64,000 bases of DNA. It comes from Komarekiella delphini-convector SJRDD-AB1. GTDB taxonomy: Bacteria; Cyanobacteriota; Cyanobacteriia; Cyanobacteriales; Nostocaceae. The stretch spans positions 1-64,000 of the forward strand of contig NZ_VJXY01000034.1 of assembly GCF_014831675.1 (NCBI RefSeq), written 5' to 3'. The notes beneath the pieces are model-generated. The model saw nothing but the letters and a program-made list of their open reading frames with translations. It did not search any database and was not told the origin of the DNA. Positions 14,603 to 23,780 of the stretch are shown in pieces. The translations under genes were made by a program, and so were the position numbers. Within the stretch, counting starts at the first letter, position 1. The number at the start of each line of letters is the position of its first letter.

Positions 14603-16945
14603 ATGGCGATTGAAGAAATTAGAGTCTGCGGTACTGTTCAGGGGGTGGGATTTCGCCCTACTGTATATCGTTTGGCTAAAGCTTGTGGGTTGTATGGTGA
14701 TGTTTGTAATGATGGTCAGGGTGTATTAATTCGGGCATCTGGTAGTGAAGCAGCCATAACAAAATTTGTCGCTAGATTACAACAAGAATGTCCGCCACTA
14801 GCTAGAATACAACAACTGGTACGAACTCCTTATGAAGGTGAACTTAACTTTAATAATTTTGTAATTTCTAGTAGCGTCAGTAACACAATTAAAACAGAAA
14901 TTACTCCTGATGCTGCCACTTGTCCTCAATGTCAACAAGAAATCTTCGACCCTTTTAGCCGCTTTTATCGTTACCCCTTTACTAACTGCACTCATTGCGG
15001 CCCTCGCCTGAGTATTCTTCGTGCCATTCCTTATGACAGATGTAATACAAGTATGTCTGCATTTGCTATGTGTCCAGAATGTGAGAAGGACTACCACAAT
15101 GTCGAAAATCGTCGCTTTCACGCTCAACCTGTAGCTTGTCATACTTGTGGGCCTATAGCTTGGCTAGAACGTGCTGATGGTAAACCTGTTACCGCTTCCA
15201 TGTTTTCTATGCTAGATGATGTTGATGCCGTTTGTACCCTGTTGCAAAAAGGCCAGATTGTAGCAATTAAGGGATTAGGTGGTTTTCATTTGGCTTGTGA
15301 TGCTACACAGGAAACAGCAGTACAAAAACTGCGTCAGCGCAAGAGGCGTTATCATAAACCCTTTGCTTTGATGGCGCGGGATTTAACAGTAATTAAGGAA
15401 TATTGCACTGTCAACGCTAAGGAAAGAGAATTATTAGTAAGTCCTACTGCACCAATTGTTTTAATGCAAGCGATAAGAAAAAAACAGCTAGCGCCTTCAG
15501 TTGCACCAGGGCAAAACACTCTCGGTTTTATGTTGCCTAATACGCCCTTACATCACCTAATTCTCAGGCGGATGAATCGCCCAATTGTCTTAACTAGTGG
15601 TAATATTTCTAATGAGCCACAATGTATTAATAATAATGATGCCCAAGATAAATTAGGAACAATTGCCGATTATTTTTTACTTCACAATCGAGAGATTATC
15701 AACAGAGTCGATGATTCAGTACTAAGGGTTGTTGGTGATAAAGTGCAAACAATTCGCCGTGCTAGAGGATACGCACCAACACCGATTAATTTACCACCTG
15801 GATTTCACAACGTGCCGCAAATCTTAGCAATGGGTAGTGAGTTAAAAAATACTTTTTGCCTGTTGCGTGAAGGTCAAGCAATTCTCTCTCAACATTTGGG
15901 AGATTTAGAAGATGCCGCAGCTTTTAATGCTTTTCAAGATACATTAAATTTATATCTAAATTTATTTGAACATAAACCAGAAGCTATAGTAATTGACCTT
16001 CATCCAGAATATCTTTCAAGCAAACTCGGTAAAGAACTAGCAACAGCTAATCAAATTAAACTTTACCCCATTCAACATCACCACGCTCACATTGCTGCTT
16101 GCATGGCAGAAAATGGCATTCCTCTAGATTCGCCTCCAGTTTTGGGCATTGCTTTAGATGGATTGGGTTACGGTACAGATAGTACACTCTGGGGAGGAGA
16201 ATTTATATTAGCAGATTATCGTAGATTTAAGCGCCTAGCAACATTTAAACCAGTAGCAATGATTGGCGGTACACAAGCAATTTATCAGCCTTGGCGTAAT
16301 ACCTATGCTCAATTGATAGCTGCTGATGTTTGGGATAACTACCAACAACAATACGCGGATTTAGAAATTATACAATTTTTGAAGAACAAGCCACTTCAGC
16401 TACTCAATCAGCTTATGCAAAAAGGGATTAACTCACCCTCAACATCCTCAGTAGGGCGGTTGTTCGATGCAATAGCTGCGGCTATCGGTATTTGCCGTGA
16501 AGAATGTAGCTATGAAGGACAAGCAGCAATTGAAATGGAAGCACTAGTCGATATCAACAGCTTAAATAATAATAAAGAAGTAGTAACTTATCCTTTTAAT
16601 TTTAGATTTTTAGATAGTATTTATTGTATAGACTCAAGTCCAATGTGGCGACCCTTACTCAATGACTTGCAGCAGCAAATCCCACAACCAGTTATAGCTG
16701 CAAAATTTCATCAAAGTTTAGCTGATACCATTACTGTAATGGTTAATCGTCTTTGTCAAGAAAATACGATTAATCAAGTAGCTTTAACAGGAGGAGTATT
16801 TCAAAATTCTATATTGTTAGAGCAAGTTACTAAGTGTTTACAGATATTGGGAATAAATGTACTTACACATAGCTTAGTTCCTGCTAATGATGGCGGTATA
16901 TCTCTAGGGCAAGCCGTCATTGCAGCCGCTCAAAGCATGACTTAA
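14603..16945 (+). CDS. hypF: Carbamoyltransferase HypF
   Basis: HypF uses carbamoyl phosphate and ATP to make the thiocarbamate that becomes the CN ligands of the hydrogenase iron. The 780 residues show the expected domains: acylphosphatase (VQGVGFRPTVYRL, about 13-25), two zinc fingers with CxxC pairs (about 107-185), a YrdC-like domain (about 200-390) and the Kae1-like carbamoyltransferase domain with HHHAHIAACMAENG (about 492). No truncation is seen. It is the first of six hyp genes in order F-C-D-E-A-B, downstream of the proposed HupS-maturation genes. Confidence 0.96.
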   Translation: MAIEEIRVCGTVQGVGFRPTVYRLAKACGLYGDVCNDGQGVLIRASGSEAAITKFVARLQQECPPLARIQQLVRTPYEGELNFNNFVISSSVSNTIKTEITPDAATCPQCQQEIFDPFSRFYRYPFTNCTHCGPRLSILRAIPYDRCNTSMSAFAMCPECEKDYHNVENRRFHAQPVACHTCGPIAWLERADGKPVTASMFSMLDDVDAVCTLLQKGQIVAIKGLGGFHLACDATQETAVQKLRQRKRRYHKPFALMARDLTVIKEYCTVNAKERELLVSPTAPIVLMQAIRKKQLAPSVAPGQNTLGFMLPNTPLHHLILRRMNRPIVLTSGNISNEPQCINNNDAQDKLGTIADYFLLHNREIINRVDDSVLRVVGDKVQTIRRARGYAPTPINLPPGFHNVPQILAMGSELKNTFCLLREGQAILSQHLGDLEDAAAFNAFQDTLNLYLNLFEHKPEAIVIDLHPEYLSSKLGKELATANQIKLYPIQHHHAHIAACMAENGIPLDSPPVLGIALDGLGYGTDSTLWGGEFILADYRRFKRLATFKPVAMIGGTQAIYQPWRNTYAQLIAADVWDNYQQQYADLEIIQFLKNKPLQLLNQLMQKGINSPSTSSVGRLFDAIAAAIGICREECSYEGQAAIEMEALVDINSLNNNKEVVTYPFNFRFLDSIYCIDSSPMWRPLLNDLQQQIPQPVIAAKFHQSLADTITVMVNRLCQENTINQVALTGGVFQNSILLEQVTKCLQILGINVLTHSLVPANDGGISLGQAVIAAAQSMT

Positions 16946-17039
16946 TTATTGATATATTAATAAAATTTTTCTCATAAATTATTTTCTCTGCGTTCTCTGT
17001 GCCTCTGTGGTTCATTCATCCTGAAGAAAGGAAATAACA

Positions 17040-17288
17040 ATGTGCTTAGGAATTCCTGGCCAAATTATCGAAATCACAAACGTTAACTATAAATTAGCTA
17101 TTGTTAATATTGGTGGTGTCAAGCGGCAAGTTAATATTGCGTGCATTGTTGACGAACAACATCCCCCTGAATCTTGTATTGGAGATTGGGTGCTAGTGCA
17201 TGTTGGCTTTGCTATGAATAGAATTAACGAAGAAGAAGCGGCGGAAACATTACAATTATTGCAAGAACTAGTAGCAATTAGTAATTGA
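17040..17288 (+). CDS. hypC: Hydrogenase maturation chaperone HypC
   Basis: The small chaperone (82 residues) begins MCLGIPGQI; Cys2, exposed after Met removal, binds the Fe(CN)2CO precursor and HypD, and carries it to the large subunit. Length and motif are canonical. A GAAAGGAAA site precedes ATG 17040. A long repeat-rich spacer (17289-17831) follows before hypD, unlike the tight spacing in many bacteria. Confidence 0.95.
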   Translation: MCLGIPGQIIEITNVNYKLAIVNIGGVKRQVNIACIVDEQHPPESCIGDWVLVHVGFAMNRINEEEAAETLQLLQELVAISN

Positions 17289-17309
17289 ATGATAGAGATA
17301 TTGGATAAA

Positions 17310-17531
17310 TTTTTTTCCTCACGCAGAGGGGCAGCGAAAAGTTCTGTAGGCGGAGAGAAGTCTGAGCGCCGGCGTCCGGCGATGGTCTGTATCACTGCCG
17401 AGAGGCGCAAAGCCTTGCGCCTCTCCCTTGTGTCCCTTGGACACAAGGCAACCGTTTTGAAAGAACGGTTGGGCAGTAAGACCCGCATAGCGATCAGAAC
17501 TTCGGGGTTTCCCAACCTAGGAAACTTTTAA
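17310..17531. repeat. Dispersed repeat, left copy flanking hypD
   Basis: The hypC-hypD spacer contains repeat DNA (acgcagagg...gcgaaaagttctgtagg at the left, ...cccaacctaggaaacttttaaagacagagg at the right). The same end sequences occur inverted at 19030-19122, on the other side of hypD. Related sequence lies at 39850-39965 and 47195-47250. A frame open through this region (17289-17531) is repeat-derived, not a gene. Confidence 0.7.
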
Positions 17532-17700
17532 AGACAGAGGCACAGAGAAAGAGTTTAGAGTCAGGACTTTTGTTAAAAGCATAATTTACTAATTCTCAAA
17601 ATCACGCCTTTCCTTTTTTCTTAGCATCCTTGGCGCTGTGCCTCCGGCACGCTACGCGAACGTAAAAAAAAGACCCTGCAAACAAAGAAAAATTAACTGA

Positions 17701-17806
17701 CATAGCGTTTCCTAATCATCTAAGGTACAAATTTATCTGTGTTTATCTGTGTTCATCAGTGGTTAATTACTTCTTTGTGTATTTTACTCAAATGAGAACC
17801 GCTATA
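17701..17806. repeat. ~105-bp MITE-like repeat before hypD
   Basis: This segment, from catagcgtttcct to aaatgagaaccgctata, matches 42860-42962 over its length, including a shared internal run (ggttaattacttctttgtgt) and tandem tttatctgtg units. The ends are imperfect inverted repeats (TAGCG-TTTCCT against AAATGAGAACCGCTA). It ends 26 bp before hypD and may carry or displace its promoter. Confidence 0.65.
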
Positions 17807-17831
17807 TCTAAACAACTATTCCTGAATTCCT

Positions 17832-19016
17832 ATGAAATACGTTGACGAATTCCGAGAACCCGAAAAAGCTGAGGCCTTACGCCGCGAAATTACAAAATTA
17901 TCCCAGCAACTAGAAAAACCAATCAAAATCATGGAAGTATGCGGTGGGCATACTCATTCTATATTTAAGTACGGTATCGAAGAAATTCTGCCCCCTGCCA
18001 TTGAATTAATTCATGGGCCTGGTTGTCCAGTATGCGTGATGCCAAAGGGTAGGTTAGATGATGCGATCGCAATCTCCCAAAATCATAACGTCATCTTGGC
18101 TACATTTGGCGATACCATGCGGGTTCCCGGTTCCAAAAATAGTCTGCTGCAAGCCAAAGCACAAGGCGCAGATATTCGCATGGTTTACTCTCCCGTAGAT
18201 AGCCTGCAAATTGCCAAAGATAATCCCAACAAAGAAGTAGTCTTCTTCGCCCTAGGCTTTGAAACCACTGCCCCCAGCACCGCCTTCACCATCTTGCAAG
18301 CAGCAGCCGAAAATATTCAAAACTTTAGTATGTTTTCCAATCACGTCCTCGTGATTCCCGCCCTTCAAGCACTGCTAAATAATCCCGACTTGCAACTAGA
18401 TGGATTTGTTGGCCCTGGTCATGTCAGCATGGTAATTGGCACTGAGCCTTATGAATTTATTGCCCAACAATATCATAAGCCAATTGTGATCTCAGGATTT
18501 GAGCCTTTAGATATTCTCCAATCAATTTGGATGCTGTTGCAACAGCTAATAGAAAATCGTTGTGAAGTCGAAAATCAATATAACCGAATAGTACAAACAG
18601 CTGGAAATACAACGGCGCTTCAAGCCATAAACAAAGTTTTTGCTGTGCGAGACAGTTTTGATTGGCGAGGCTTGGGAGATATACCTTATTCTGGCTTAAA
18701 AATTCAACCCGAATATGCACAATTTGATGCCGAACTTAAATTTACCATTCCTAATCTCAAAGTAGCCGACCATAAAGCCTGTCAATGTGGAGAAATTCTC
18801 AAAGGCGTCTTAAAACCTTGGCAATGCAAAGTATTTGGTACAGCTTGCACTCCCGAAACACCGATTGGCACTTGTATGGTATCTTCTGAAGGTGCTTGTG
18901 CAGCCTATTACAAATATGGACGACTATCTACTATTGCTAATAAAGTAATAGATGAAAAACCAAAGATACCCATAACTCAAGAACCTCTCCCCGCTTGCAG
19001 CATATCTTTGGATTAA
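17832..19016 (+). CDS. hypD: Hydrogenase maturation Fe-S protein HypD
   Basis: HypD, with HypC, is the platform where the Fe(CN)2CO group is assembled. The 394-residue protein has the essential motifs: CGGHTH (about residues 37-42), GPGCPVCVMP (about 64-73), and the C-terminal [4Fe-4S] cysteines in the region KACQCGEI to EGACAAYY (about 317-361). Length is a little above the usual 370-385. The start ATG 17832 directly follows a repeat and has no strong Shine-Dalgarno. Confidence 0.96.
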   Translation: MKYVDEFREPEKAEALRREITKLSQQLEKPIKIMEVCGGHTHSIFKYGIEEILPPAIELIHGPGCPVCVMPKGRLDDAIAISQNHNVILATFGDTMRVPGSKNSLLQAKAQGADIRMVYSPVDSLQIAKDNPNKEVVFFALGFETTAPSTAFTILQAAAENIQNFSMFSNHVLVIPALQALLNNPDLQLDGFVGPGHVSMVIGTEPYEFIAQQYHKPIVISGFEPLDILQSIWMLLQQLIENRCEVENQYNRIVQTAGNTTALQAINKVFAVRDSFDWRGLGDIPYSGLKIQPEYAQFDAELKFTIPNLKVADHKACQCGEILKGVLKPWQCKVFGTACTPETPIGTCMVSSEGACAAYYKYGRLSTIANKVIDEKPKIPITQEPLPACSISLD

Positions 19017-19029
19017 CCCCTTCAAATAC

Positions 19030-19122
19030 TCTGCATTCCTCTGTCTTGAAAAGTTTCCTAGGTCGGGGAAACCCTCCTACAGAACTTTTCGCTGCGCTAG
19101 CCTCTGCGTTCCTTTGCGTTTT
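19030..19122. repeat. Dispersed repeat, right copy flanking hypD (inverted)
   Basis: The hypD-hypE spacer consists of ctctgtcttgaaaagtttcctagg followed by gggaaaccctcctacagaacttttcgctgcg and an cctctgcgttcctttgcg end. This is the reverse complement arrangement of the copy at 17310-17531. The two copies therefore flank hypD as an inverted pair. Confidence 0.7.
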
Positions 19123-19125
19123 AAT

Positions 19126-20226
19126 ATGAATATTTCCCCCACCAACCCAGCACAAAATCCCCTTTTTCAAAAAATCGAAAAAGTCCGCCGCCAAAGAAAA
19201 GTACAAGATACTCATATAAATCTCGCACATGGCAGTGGTGGAAAAGCCATGCGTGATTTAATTGATGATATCTTTGTCAGTAATTTTGATAATCCGATTC
19301 TCTCCCAATTAGAAGACCAAGCTAGTTTTGATTTAACCAGTCTCATGCAACAGGGAGACAGACTAGCTTTTACAACAGATTCTTATGTTGTAGACCCTTT
19401 ATTTTTTCCCGGCGGTGATATTGGAGAATTAGCTATTAACGGCACAGTTAATGATTTGGCTGTTAGTGGTGCTAAACCTTTATATCTTACTTGTAGCGTT
19501 ATTTTAGAAGAAGGACTACCTGTAGATACTCTACGGCGTGTTGCTACGAGTATGAAATTAGCTGCGAAAAATGCAGGCGTGCAAATTGTCACGGGTGACA
19601 CAAAAGTTGTACATCGTGGTGCTGCTGATAAATTGTTTATTAATACTGCTGGTATTGGTGTAATTCCTGAAGGAATTACTATTTCTGCTCATAATCTTCA
19701 ACCTGGAGATGCAGTAATTATTAATGGCGAGTTGGGTAATCATGGAGCAGCAATTTTAATTGCCCGTGGTGAATTAGCTTTAGAAACTACTATAGAAAGT
19801 GACTGTCAATCGTTATATAGCTTAGTGCAAACAATCCTCAAGGTTTGTCCCAAAGTTCATGCTATGCGCGATGCAACACGCGGCGGTTTAGCCACAGTTC
19901 TAAATGAATTTGCTTTTAGTTCTGATGTGGGAATTCGTCTATATGAGCAGTCTATCCCAGTGCGCGAAGAAGTCAAAGGAATTTGTGAAATTTTAGGTTT
20001 AGATCCTTTATATCTAGCAAATGAAGGTAAGTTAGTAGTAATAGTGCCGGGGGAAAATGCAGAAATTGTTTTATCGGCTATGAAATCGCACCCAGCAGGA
20101 AAAGATGCTTGTATTATTGGCGAAGTTATACCTTCACCTCCAGGCGTTGTTTTGTTAAAAACAGCTTTTGGCACAGAACGTATTGTTGATATGTTAGTTG
20201 GGGAACAACTGCCGCGTATTTGTTAA
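19126..20226 (+). CDS. hypE: Hydrogenase maturation dehydratase HypE
   Basis: HypE dehydrates the thiocarbamate on its own C-terminal cysteine to thiocyanate, giving the cyanide ligand. I use ATG 19126; an upstream in-frame TTG (19114) lies in repeat DNA. The protein (366 residues) has the PurM-like ATP-binding start LAHGSGGKAMRDLI, the DSYVVDPLFFPGGDIG region, and ends in the essential PRIC motif with Cys as last residue. Nothing is missing. hypA follows after 18 bp. Confidence 0.96.
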   Translation: MNISPTNPAQNPLFQKIEKVRRQRKVQDTHINLAHGSGGKAMRDLIDDIFVSNFDNPILSQLEDQASFDLTSLMQQGDRLAFTTDSYVVDPLFFPGGDIGELAINGTVNDLAVSGAKPLYLTCSVILEEGLPVDTLRRVATSMKLAAKNAGVQIVTGDTKVVHRGAADKLFINTAGIGVIPEGITISAHNLQPGDAVIINGELGNHGAAILIARGELALETTIESDCQSLYSLVQTILKVCPKVHAMRDATRGGLATVLNEFAFSSDVGIRLYEQSIPVREEVKGICEILGLDPLYLANEGKLVVIVPGENAEIVLSAMKSHPAGKDACIIGEVIPSPPGVVLLKTAFGTERIVDMLVGEQLPRIC

Positions 20227-20244
20227 TACTAAATAGCTTTTTAT

Positions 20245-20586
20245 ATGCATGAATTAGGAATTACCCAGAATATTGTGGCAATTGTAGCTGAACATGCCAA
20301 AGGGAAAAAAGTGCAACGTGTTCTATTAGAAATTGGTCAACTTTCAGCTATTCTGCCTGATGCTGTGCGATTCTGTTTTGATATTTGCACTCAAAACACA
20401 GTTTTAGCAGGGGCGACATTAGAAATTAAAGAAATTCCTGGCTTAGGACGATGTTGTCAGTGTAGTGCAGAAATTCCTTTAGATCAACCCTTTGGTATCT
20501 GTAAATGCGGTAGCACGCGATTAGATTTAATCGCTGGTGAAGAACTAAAAATTAAGGAAATAGAAATAGAGGAATTATGTGTGTAA
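20245..20586 (+). CDS. hypA: Nickel metallochaperone HypA
   Basis: HypA delivers nickel to the hydrogenase large subunit with HypB. The 113-residue protein starts MHELGIT (His2 nickel ligand) and has a zinc-finger with two CxxC-like pairs (CCQC and CKCG, about residues 72-92). It overlaps the hypB start by ten bases, so translation of the two is coupled. Confidence 0.95.
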   Translation: MHELGITQNIVAIVAEHAKGKKVQRVLLEIGQLSAILPDAVRFCFDICTQNTVLAGATLEIKEIPGLGRCCQCSAEIPLDQPFGICKCGSTRLDLIAGEELKIKEIEIEELCV

Positions 20587-21401
20587 CCTGCGGTTGTTCT
20601 GATGATGGTGAAACCAAAATAACCAATTTGGAAGCCAATGACGTTGAACATCACCATCACACCCACACTTTATCTGATGGTACTGTTATTACACATTTTC
20701 ATACTCACGATACTCACACAGAAGCATCTCAAATCCATGCTAAAGTACATGGCACAACTATATCTTTGGAACAAGATATCTTAGCAAAAAATAACTTGTT
20801 AGCAGCCCAAAATAGAGGATGGTTTAAAGGTCGAAATATTCTAGCATTAAATTTAATGAGTTCTCCTGGTGCAGGAAAAACCACTCTCTTAACGAAAACT
20901 ATTAATGATTTAAAACATCAATTATCTATTAGTGTCATTGAAGGCGACCAAGAAACTACTAATGATGCTCAAAAGATAAAAGAAACAGGTTGTAAAGTAA
21001 TTCAGATCAATACTGGAACAGGCTGTCATCTCGATGCATCAATGATAGACAGGGGTTTACAAAAACTGAACCCGGCGCTGAATTCAGTGGTGATGATTGA
21101 GAATGTTGGTAATCTGGTTTGTCCAGCTTTATTTGATTTGGGAGAACAGGCAAAAGTTGTAATTCTCTCTGTGACGGAGGGAGAAGATAAGCCAATAAAA
21201 TATCCTCACATGTTTCGTGCTAGTGAGGTGATGATTCTCACTAAAATTGATCTACTGCCTTATGTCCAGTTTGATGTTAAAAAGTGCATAGAATATGCTC
21301 AGCAAGTAAATCCGCAAATTCAGATTTTTCAGGTTTCTGTAACTACAGGAATAGGATTAGATAGTTGGTATAAATGGCTATCTCAAAAAGTACCAAACTA
21401 A
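20577..21401 (+). CDS. hypB: Nickel-binding GTPase HypB
   Basis: HypB is the SIMIBI-class GTPase that powers nickel insertion. The 274-residue protein has an N-terminal CxxCGC nickel site (MCVTCGC), a histidine-rich stretch (about residues 22-58, with HHHHTHT and HFHTHDTH) that can store nickel, the P-loop SSPGAGKTTLL (about 98-108), and later switch and TKID nucleotide-specificity motifs. It is the last hyp gene. Confidence 0.96.
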   Translation: MCVTCGCSDDGETKITNLEANDVEHHHHTHTLSDGTVITHFHTHDTHTEASQIHAKVHGTTISLEQDILAKNNLLAAQNRGWFKGRNILALNLMSSPGAGKTTLLTKTINDLKHQLSISVIEGDQETTNDAQKIKETGCKVIQINTGTGCHLDASMIDRGLQKLNPALNSVVMIENVGNLVCPALFDLGEQAKVVILSVTEGEDKPIKYPHMFRASEVMILTKIDLLPYVQFDVKKCIEYAQQVNPQIQIFQVSVTTGIGLDSWYKWLSQKVPN

Positions 21402-21535
21402 TCAACCCTAATTCTTGTCTAATTACTAAAACGAACTTACGGAAAATTAAGGATTTAAAACTCACTTAGCGATCGCACTTTCCCAAAATCTTTTGAAATG
21501 CGATCGCAAATAATTCCTCTTATTGATCAATTTAA

Positions 21536-22147
21536 CTATGGTTTAGCAAAAATTGTCAGCAAAACAGGGCCTAATAAGTAATGGTGACTTAAACAAAGTA
21601 GTCCGGCATCAAAGCCTAGGGCTTCACGACTCTCTGTGCTGTAGAATCTAATTCTAGCAGGAGAGGCTGCCACTAACTCTGATGCTGTCTGGCTTTTGGA
21701 AGTTATGTCAACCAAGTAGAACTTTCCACCCGGAGCAAGTACCCGCGCCACCTCACTTAAAACCTGTTTTGGTTCCGAATAGTGTAAAAAACTTATGGTA
21801 CTAAAAATAGTGTCAAATTGACCGTCGGCAAAAGGAAGAGACTCAGCTTTACCCTCAACATAAATTAAACGGGGATGGTGGCAGTTTTTCTGTCTTGCTA
21901 CTCTTAACATCTCAGGAGATAAATCCAATCCAGTACCCCGCAAGTCAGGAAACTTAGTTGCTAAGCGTTCTAGCAGGCGTCCTGTACCACAGCCTAAGTC
22001 AAGGACATTTGGGCGATTTGGTAAATCAACTTTTGAGAGTAGCCGTTTGTGGATGGCTTGATAAATAACTGAAGGAAAGAGCGTATCATAGCTTGATGCC
22101 CAGCGGTCAAAAAGTTGCTTTTTATTACTTAAAAAATTACTAATCAT
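21536..22147 (-). CDS. Class I SAM-dependent methyltransferase
   Basis: The 203-residue protein has a Rossmann methyltransferase core: motif I VLDLGCGTGRLLERL (about residues 49-63), the acidic end of strand 2 (GLDLSPEML), and the FDTIFSTISFLHY and LAPGGKFYLVD motifs of the UbiE/Methyltransf_11 type. The substrate is unknown. It converges on hypB and so is not part of the hyp cluster. Confidence 0.88.
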   Translation of the reverse strand: MISNFLSNKKQLFDRWASSYDTLFPSVIYQAIHKRLLSKVDLPNRPNVLDLGCGTGRLLERLATKFPDLRGTGLDLSPEMLRVARQKNCHHPRLIYVEGKAESLPFADGQFDTIFSTISFLHYSEPKQVLSEVARVLAPGGKFYLVDITSKSQTASELVAASPARIRFYSTESREALGFDAGLLCLSHHYLLGPVLLTIFAKP

Positions 22148-22284
22148 TATTTTTTGCAGCTAGCTACTTCCCTTAACTTCTATACCAAGTCAGAAAACCA
22201 GTTAACAGTCAACAGTCAAAAGTTAACTGTTAACTGTTAACCAAGACTGGAAAATAAATAGCCCTCAGTAAAAAGATTAGTTGA

Positions 22285-22641
22285 CTAATTCTCTAAAACT
22301 TGACGAATACGCCGCTCTAACCGTTCGAGATCTAGACCACCTTCATCACGACTAATCCGACGCACAGTAGAGTTAACATTGGTTAAGTCTACCAGTAAAT
22401 CTTGAAGAATTTCTTGTTGTTGACGTGCTTGGGTAACTTCACGTGGTTCCTGCACTAAGTCACGCACGATAGTATCTTCAGCCCGCGAGGCAACAATGGG
22501 GTCGCTTTGCCCCTGTATAGTAACAAAAGTTCGTCGCCCAGGCCCGCGTTCTTCTTCAATGGGTATTACTGCTGTTACCTGATCTGAGCGTACATATTTT
22601 CCAAATCCCAGATGAACTAGCACTGATGATTGTATTTTCAT
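22285..22641 (-). CDS. RemA-like (DUF370-related) protein
   Basis: The N-terminal 60 residues (LVHLGFGKYVRSDQVTAVI, later QSDPIVASRAEDTIVRDL) resemble the DUF370/RemA fold, a small DNA-binding ring protein that regulates biofilm genes in Bacillus. The last 50 residues form a charged helix (QARQQQEILQDLL to RRIRQVL), an extension not found in RemA. Total 118 residues. The similarity is from memory of the family pattern; DNA binding in this organism is inferred. It is transcribed in the same direction as its neighbours. Confidence 0.6.
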   Translation of the reverse strand: MKIQSSVLVHLGFGKYVRSDQVTAVIPIEEERGPGRRTFVTIQGQSDPIVASRAEDTIVRDLVQEPREVTQARQQQEILQDLLVDLTNVNSTVRRISRDEGGLDLERLERRIRQVLEN

Positions 22642-22774
22642 TTAAAATAAAGTTTATTTAGGAACATACTTCTATTTTAAATTCTATTTTGATAGCCAAG
22701 AGCTATAACTAGAGCGGGTTATACGCAATTTAGAGTAGTAGTTCCACATTGCCAATAAGTGACAGATAGAAGAT

Positions 22775-22803
22775 GTAGAGACGTTGCAATGCAACGTCTC
22801 TAC
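22775..22803. repeat. GTAGAGACGTTGC palindrome, dispersed
   Basis: A perfect inverted repeat with 13-bp arms (gtagagacgttgc / gcaacgtctctac) and a 3-base loop. Nearly identical palindromes lie at about 24577-24605, with further partial units to 24630, and at 57582-57605. A variant with gacgcgattaatcgcgtc occurs at 35043-35070 and 52695-52722. It is a small mobile-type palindrome in spacers only. Confidence 0.7.
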
Positions 22804-22885
22804 TAAAGGATTTGTTGCAATCATTAATTGAATTGGTATAACCTTTATTTTTACTGCTATACATTTAATTTGGACTTTAATAAAA

Positions 22886-22915
22886 ACAACCCAGAGATCA
22901 TAATCTCTGGGTTGT
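22886..22915 (-). terminator. Intrinsic terminator for the carotenoid-protein gene
   Basis: ACAACCCAGAGAT and ATCTCTGGGTTGT form a perfect 13-bp stem with a 4-base loop. On the minus strand it is followed by TTTTTATT, as expected of a Rho-independent terminator, about 110 bp after the stop of the gene at 23024. Confidence 0.75.
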
Positions 22916-23023
22916 GCTTAAGTTAAAGAGTATTGAAGTAGAGCAAAAGGGTCAAGCTTAGCTAAATTTACTACTTTTTGCGATCGCTAAATCTAGAAAG
23001 CTATTAAGAGTTATAGAACCGAA

Positions 23024-23473
23024 CTAACCCGTTATTTGTACTAAACTCAGCATAAAATTAACCCGTTGCTCAAACTCTAGCTTTTTGATCTCTGCTGTAA
23101 ACTCGTCCGTTTCAGCAGGTAGTTGATAGTCAGATGGCACTTGAATAACGCTTCCGTTCTCCATTCCTTGTGCCAACAGCAGCCAAACATCTAACTTAGC
23201 ATTGGGACTTAGAGCATTATAAGCTTGACTAATATTGTTAGCAGCACCATTAATCAAGTCGCGTTGCGCTTGCATTTGCTCATCGGGAGACAAATTCTGA
23301 ATTTGGTCAAACACTGCTTTAGCAGGAGTTTCTACGCTGTCAGGTGGTGCTGGTGTTAGGTGCTCTTTAAGATCTAAGTAACCAAACCAAAGTATGCCTA
23401 GTTGAGTATCTACATCAAAACGTTTAAAAGTTTCTAAAGCTGGTCTTGTGCTTTCGTCAATTGTGTAGGTCAT
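23024..23473 (-). CDS. Helical carotenoid protein (OCP N-domain homologue)
   Basis: The 149-residue protein matches only the all-helical N-terminal domain of orange carotenoid protein: [33 protein letters not shown], then [20 protein letters not shown] and the [10 protein letters not shown] linker-like end. Such stand-alone domains (HCPs) bind a carotenoid and mostly quench singlet oxygen; some interact with the phycobilisome. No C-terminal domain follows. ATG 23473 (MTYTIDE) is chosen over 23485 because family proteins begin there. It has its own terminator. Confidence 0.85.
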   Translation of the reverse strand: MTYTIDESTRPALETFKRFDVDTQLGILWFGYLDLKEHLTPAPPDSVETPAKAVFDQIQNLSPDEQMQAQRDLINGAANNISQAYNALSPNAKLDVWLLLAQGMENGSVIQVPSDYQLPAETDEFTAEIKKLEFEQRVNFMLSLVQITG

Positions 23474-23780
23474 AAAAAACTCCAAGCAAGTTAAGCTATT
23501 CTCAATTTCCTAAGTTCCTGAAAGAATTCGCTTTCAGTACCTTTACACAACTTAACGAATAAATGGAGATGTATAACCCTACTTAGGGTAGGTATAGCAC
23601 TCACTACATAAGACAGATATAAACAATTCAAATTGCTACTTACAAAAATGCCTGTTTCAATGTATATGCTGGCAAAGATAAAAGCTAGAACTTTTAAGAA
23701 CACAAGCTATGTGAGAATTGAGACATTGACTATCTCAAGCCATCCAGCCAAAATCAAGACAGGCAAATCGATACGTTGGG

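Noticed and set aside
17289-17531. 80-codon frame after hypC
   Set aside because: It is repeat sequence; the same end sequences occur inverted at 19030-19122.
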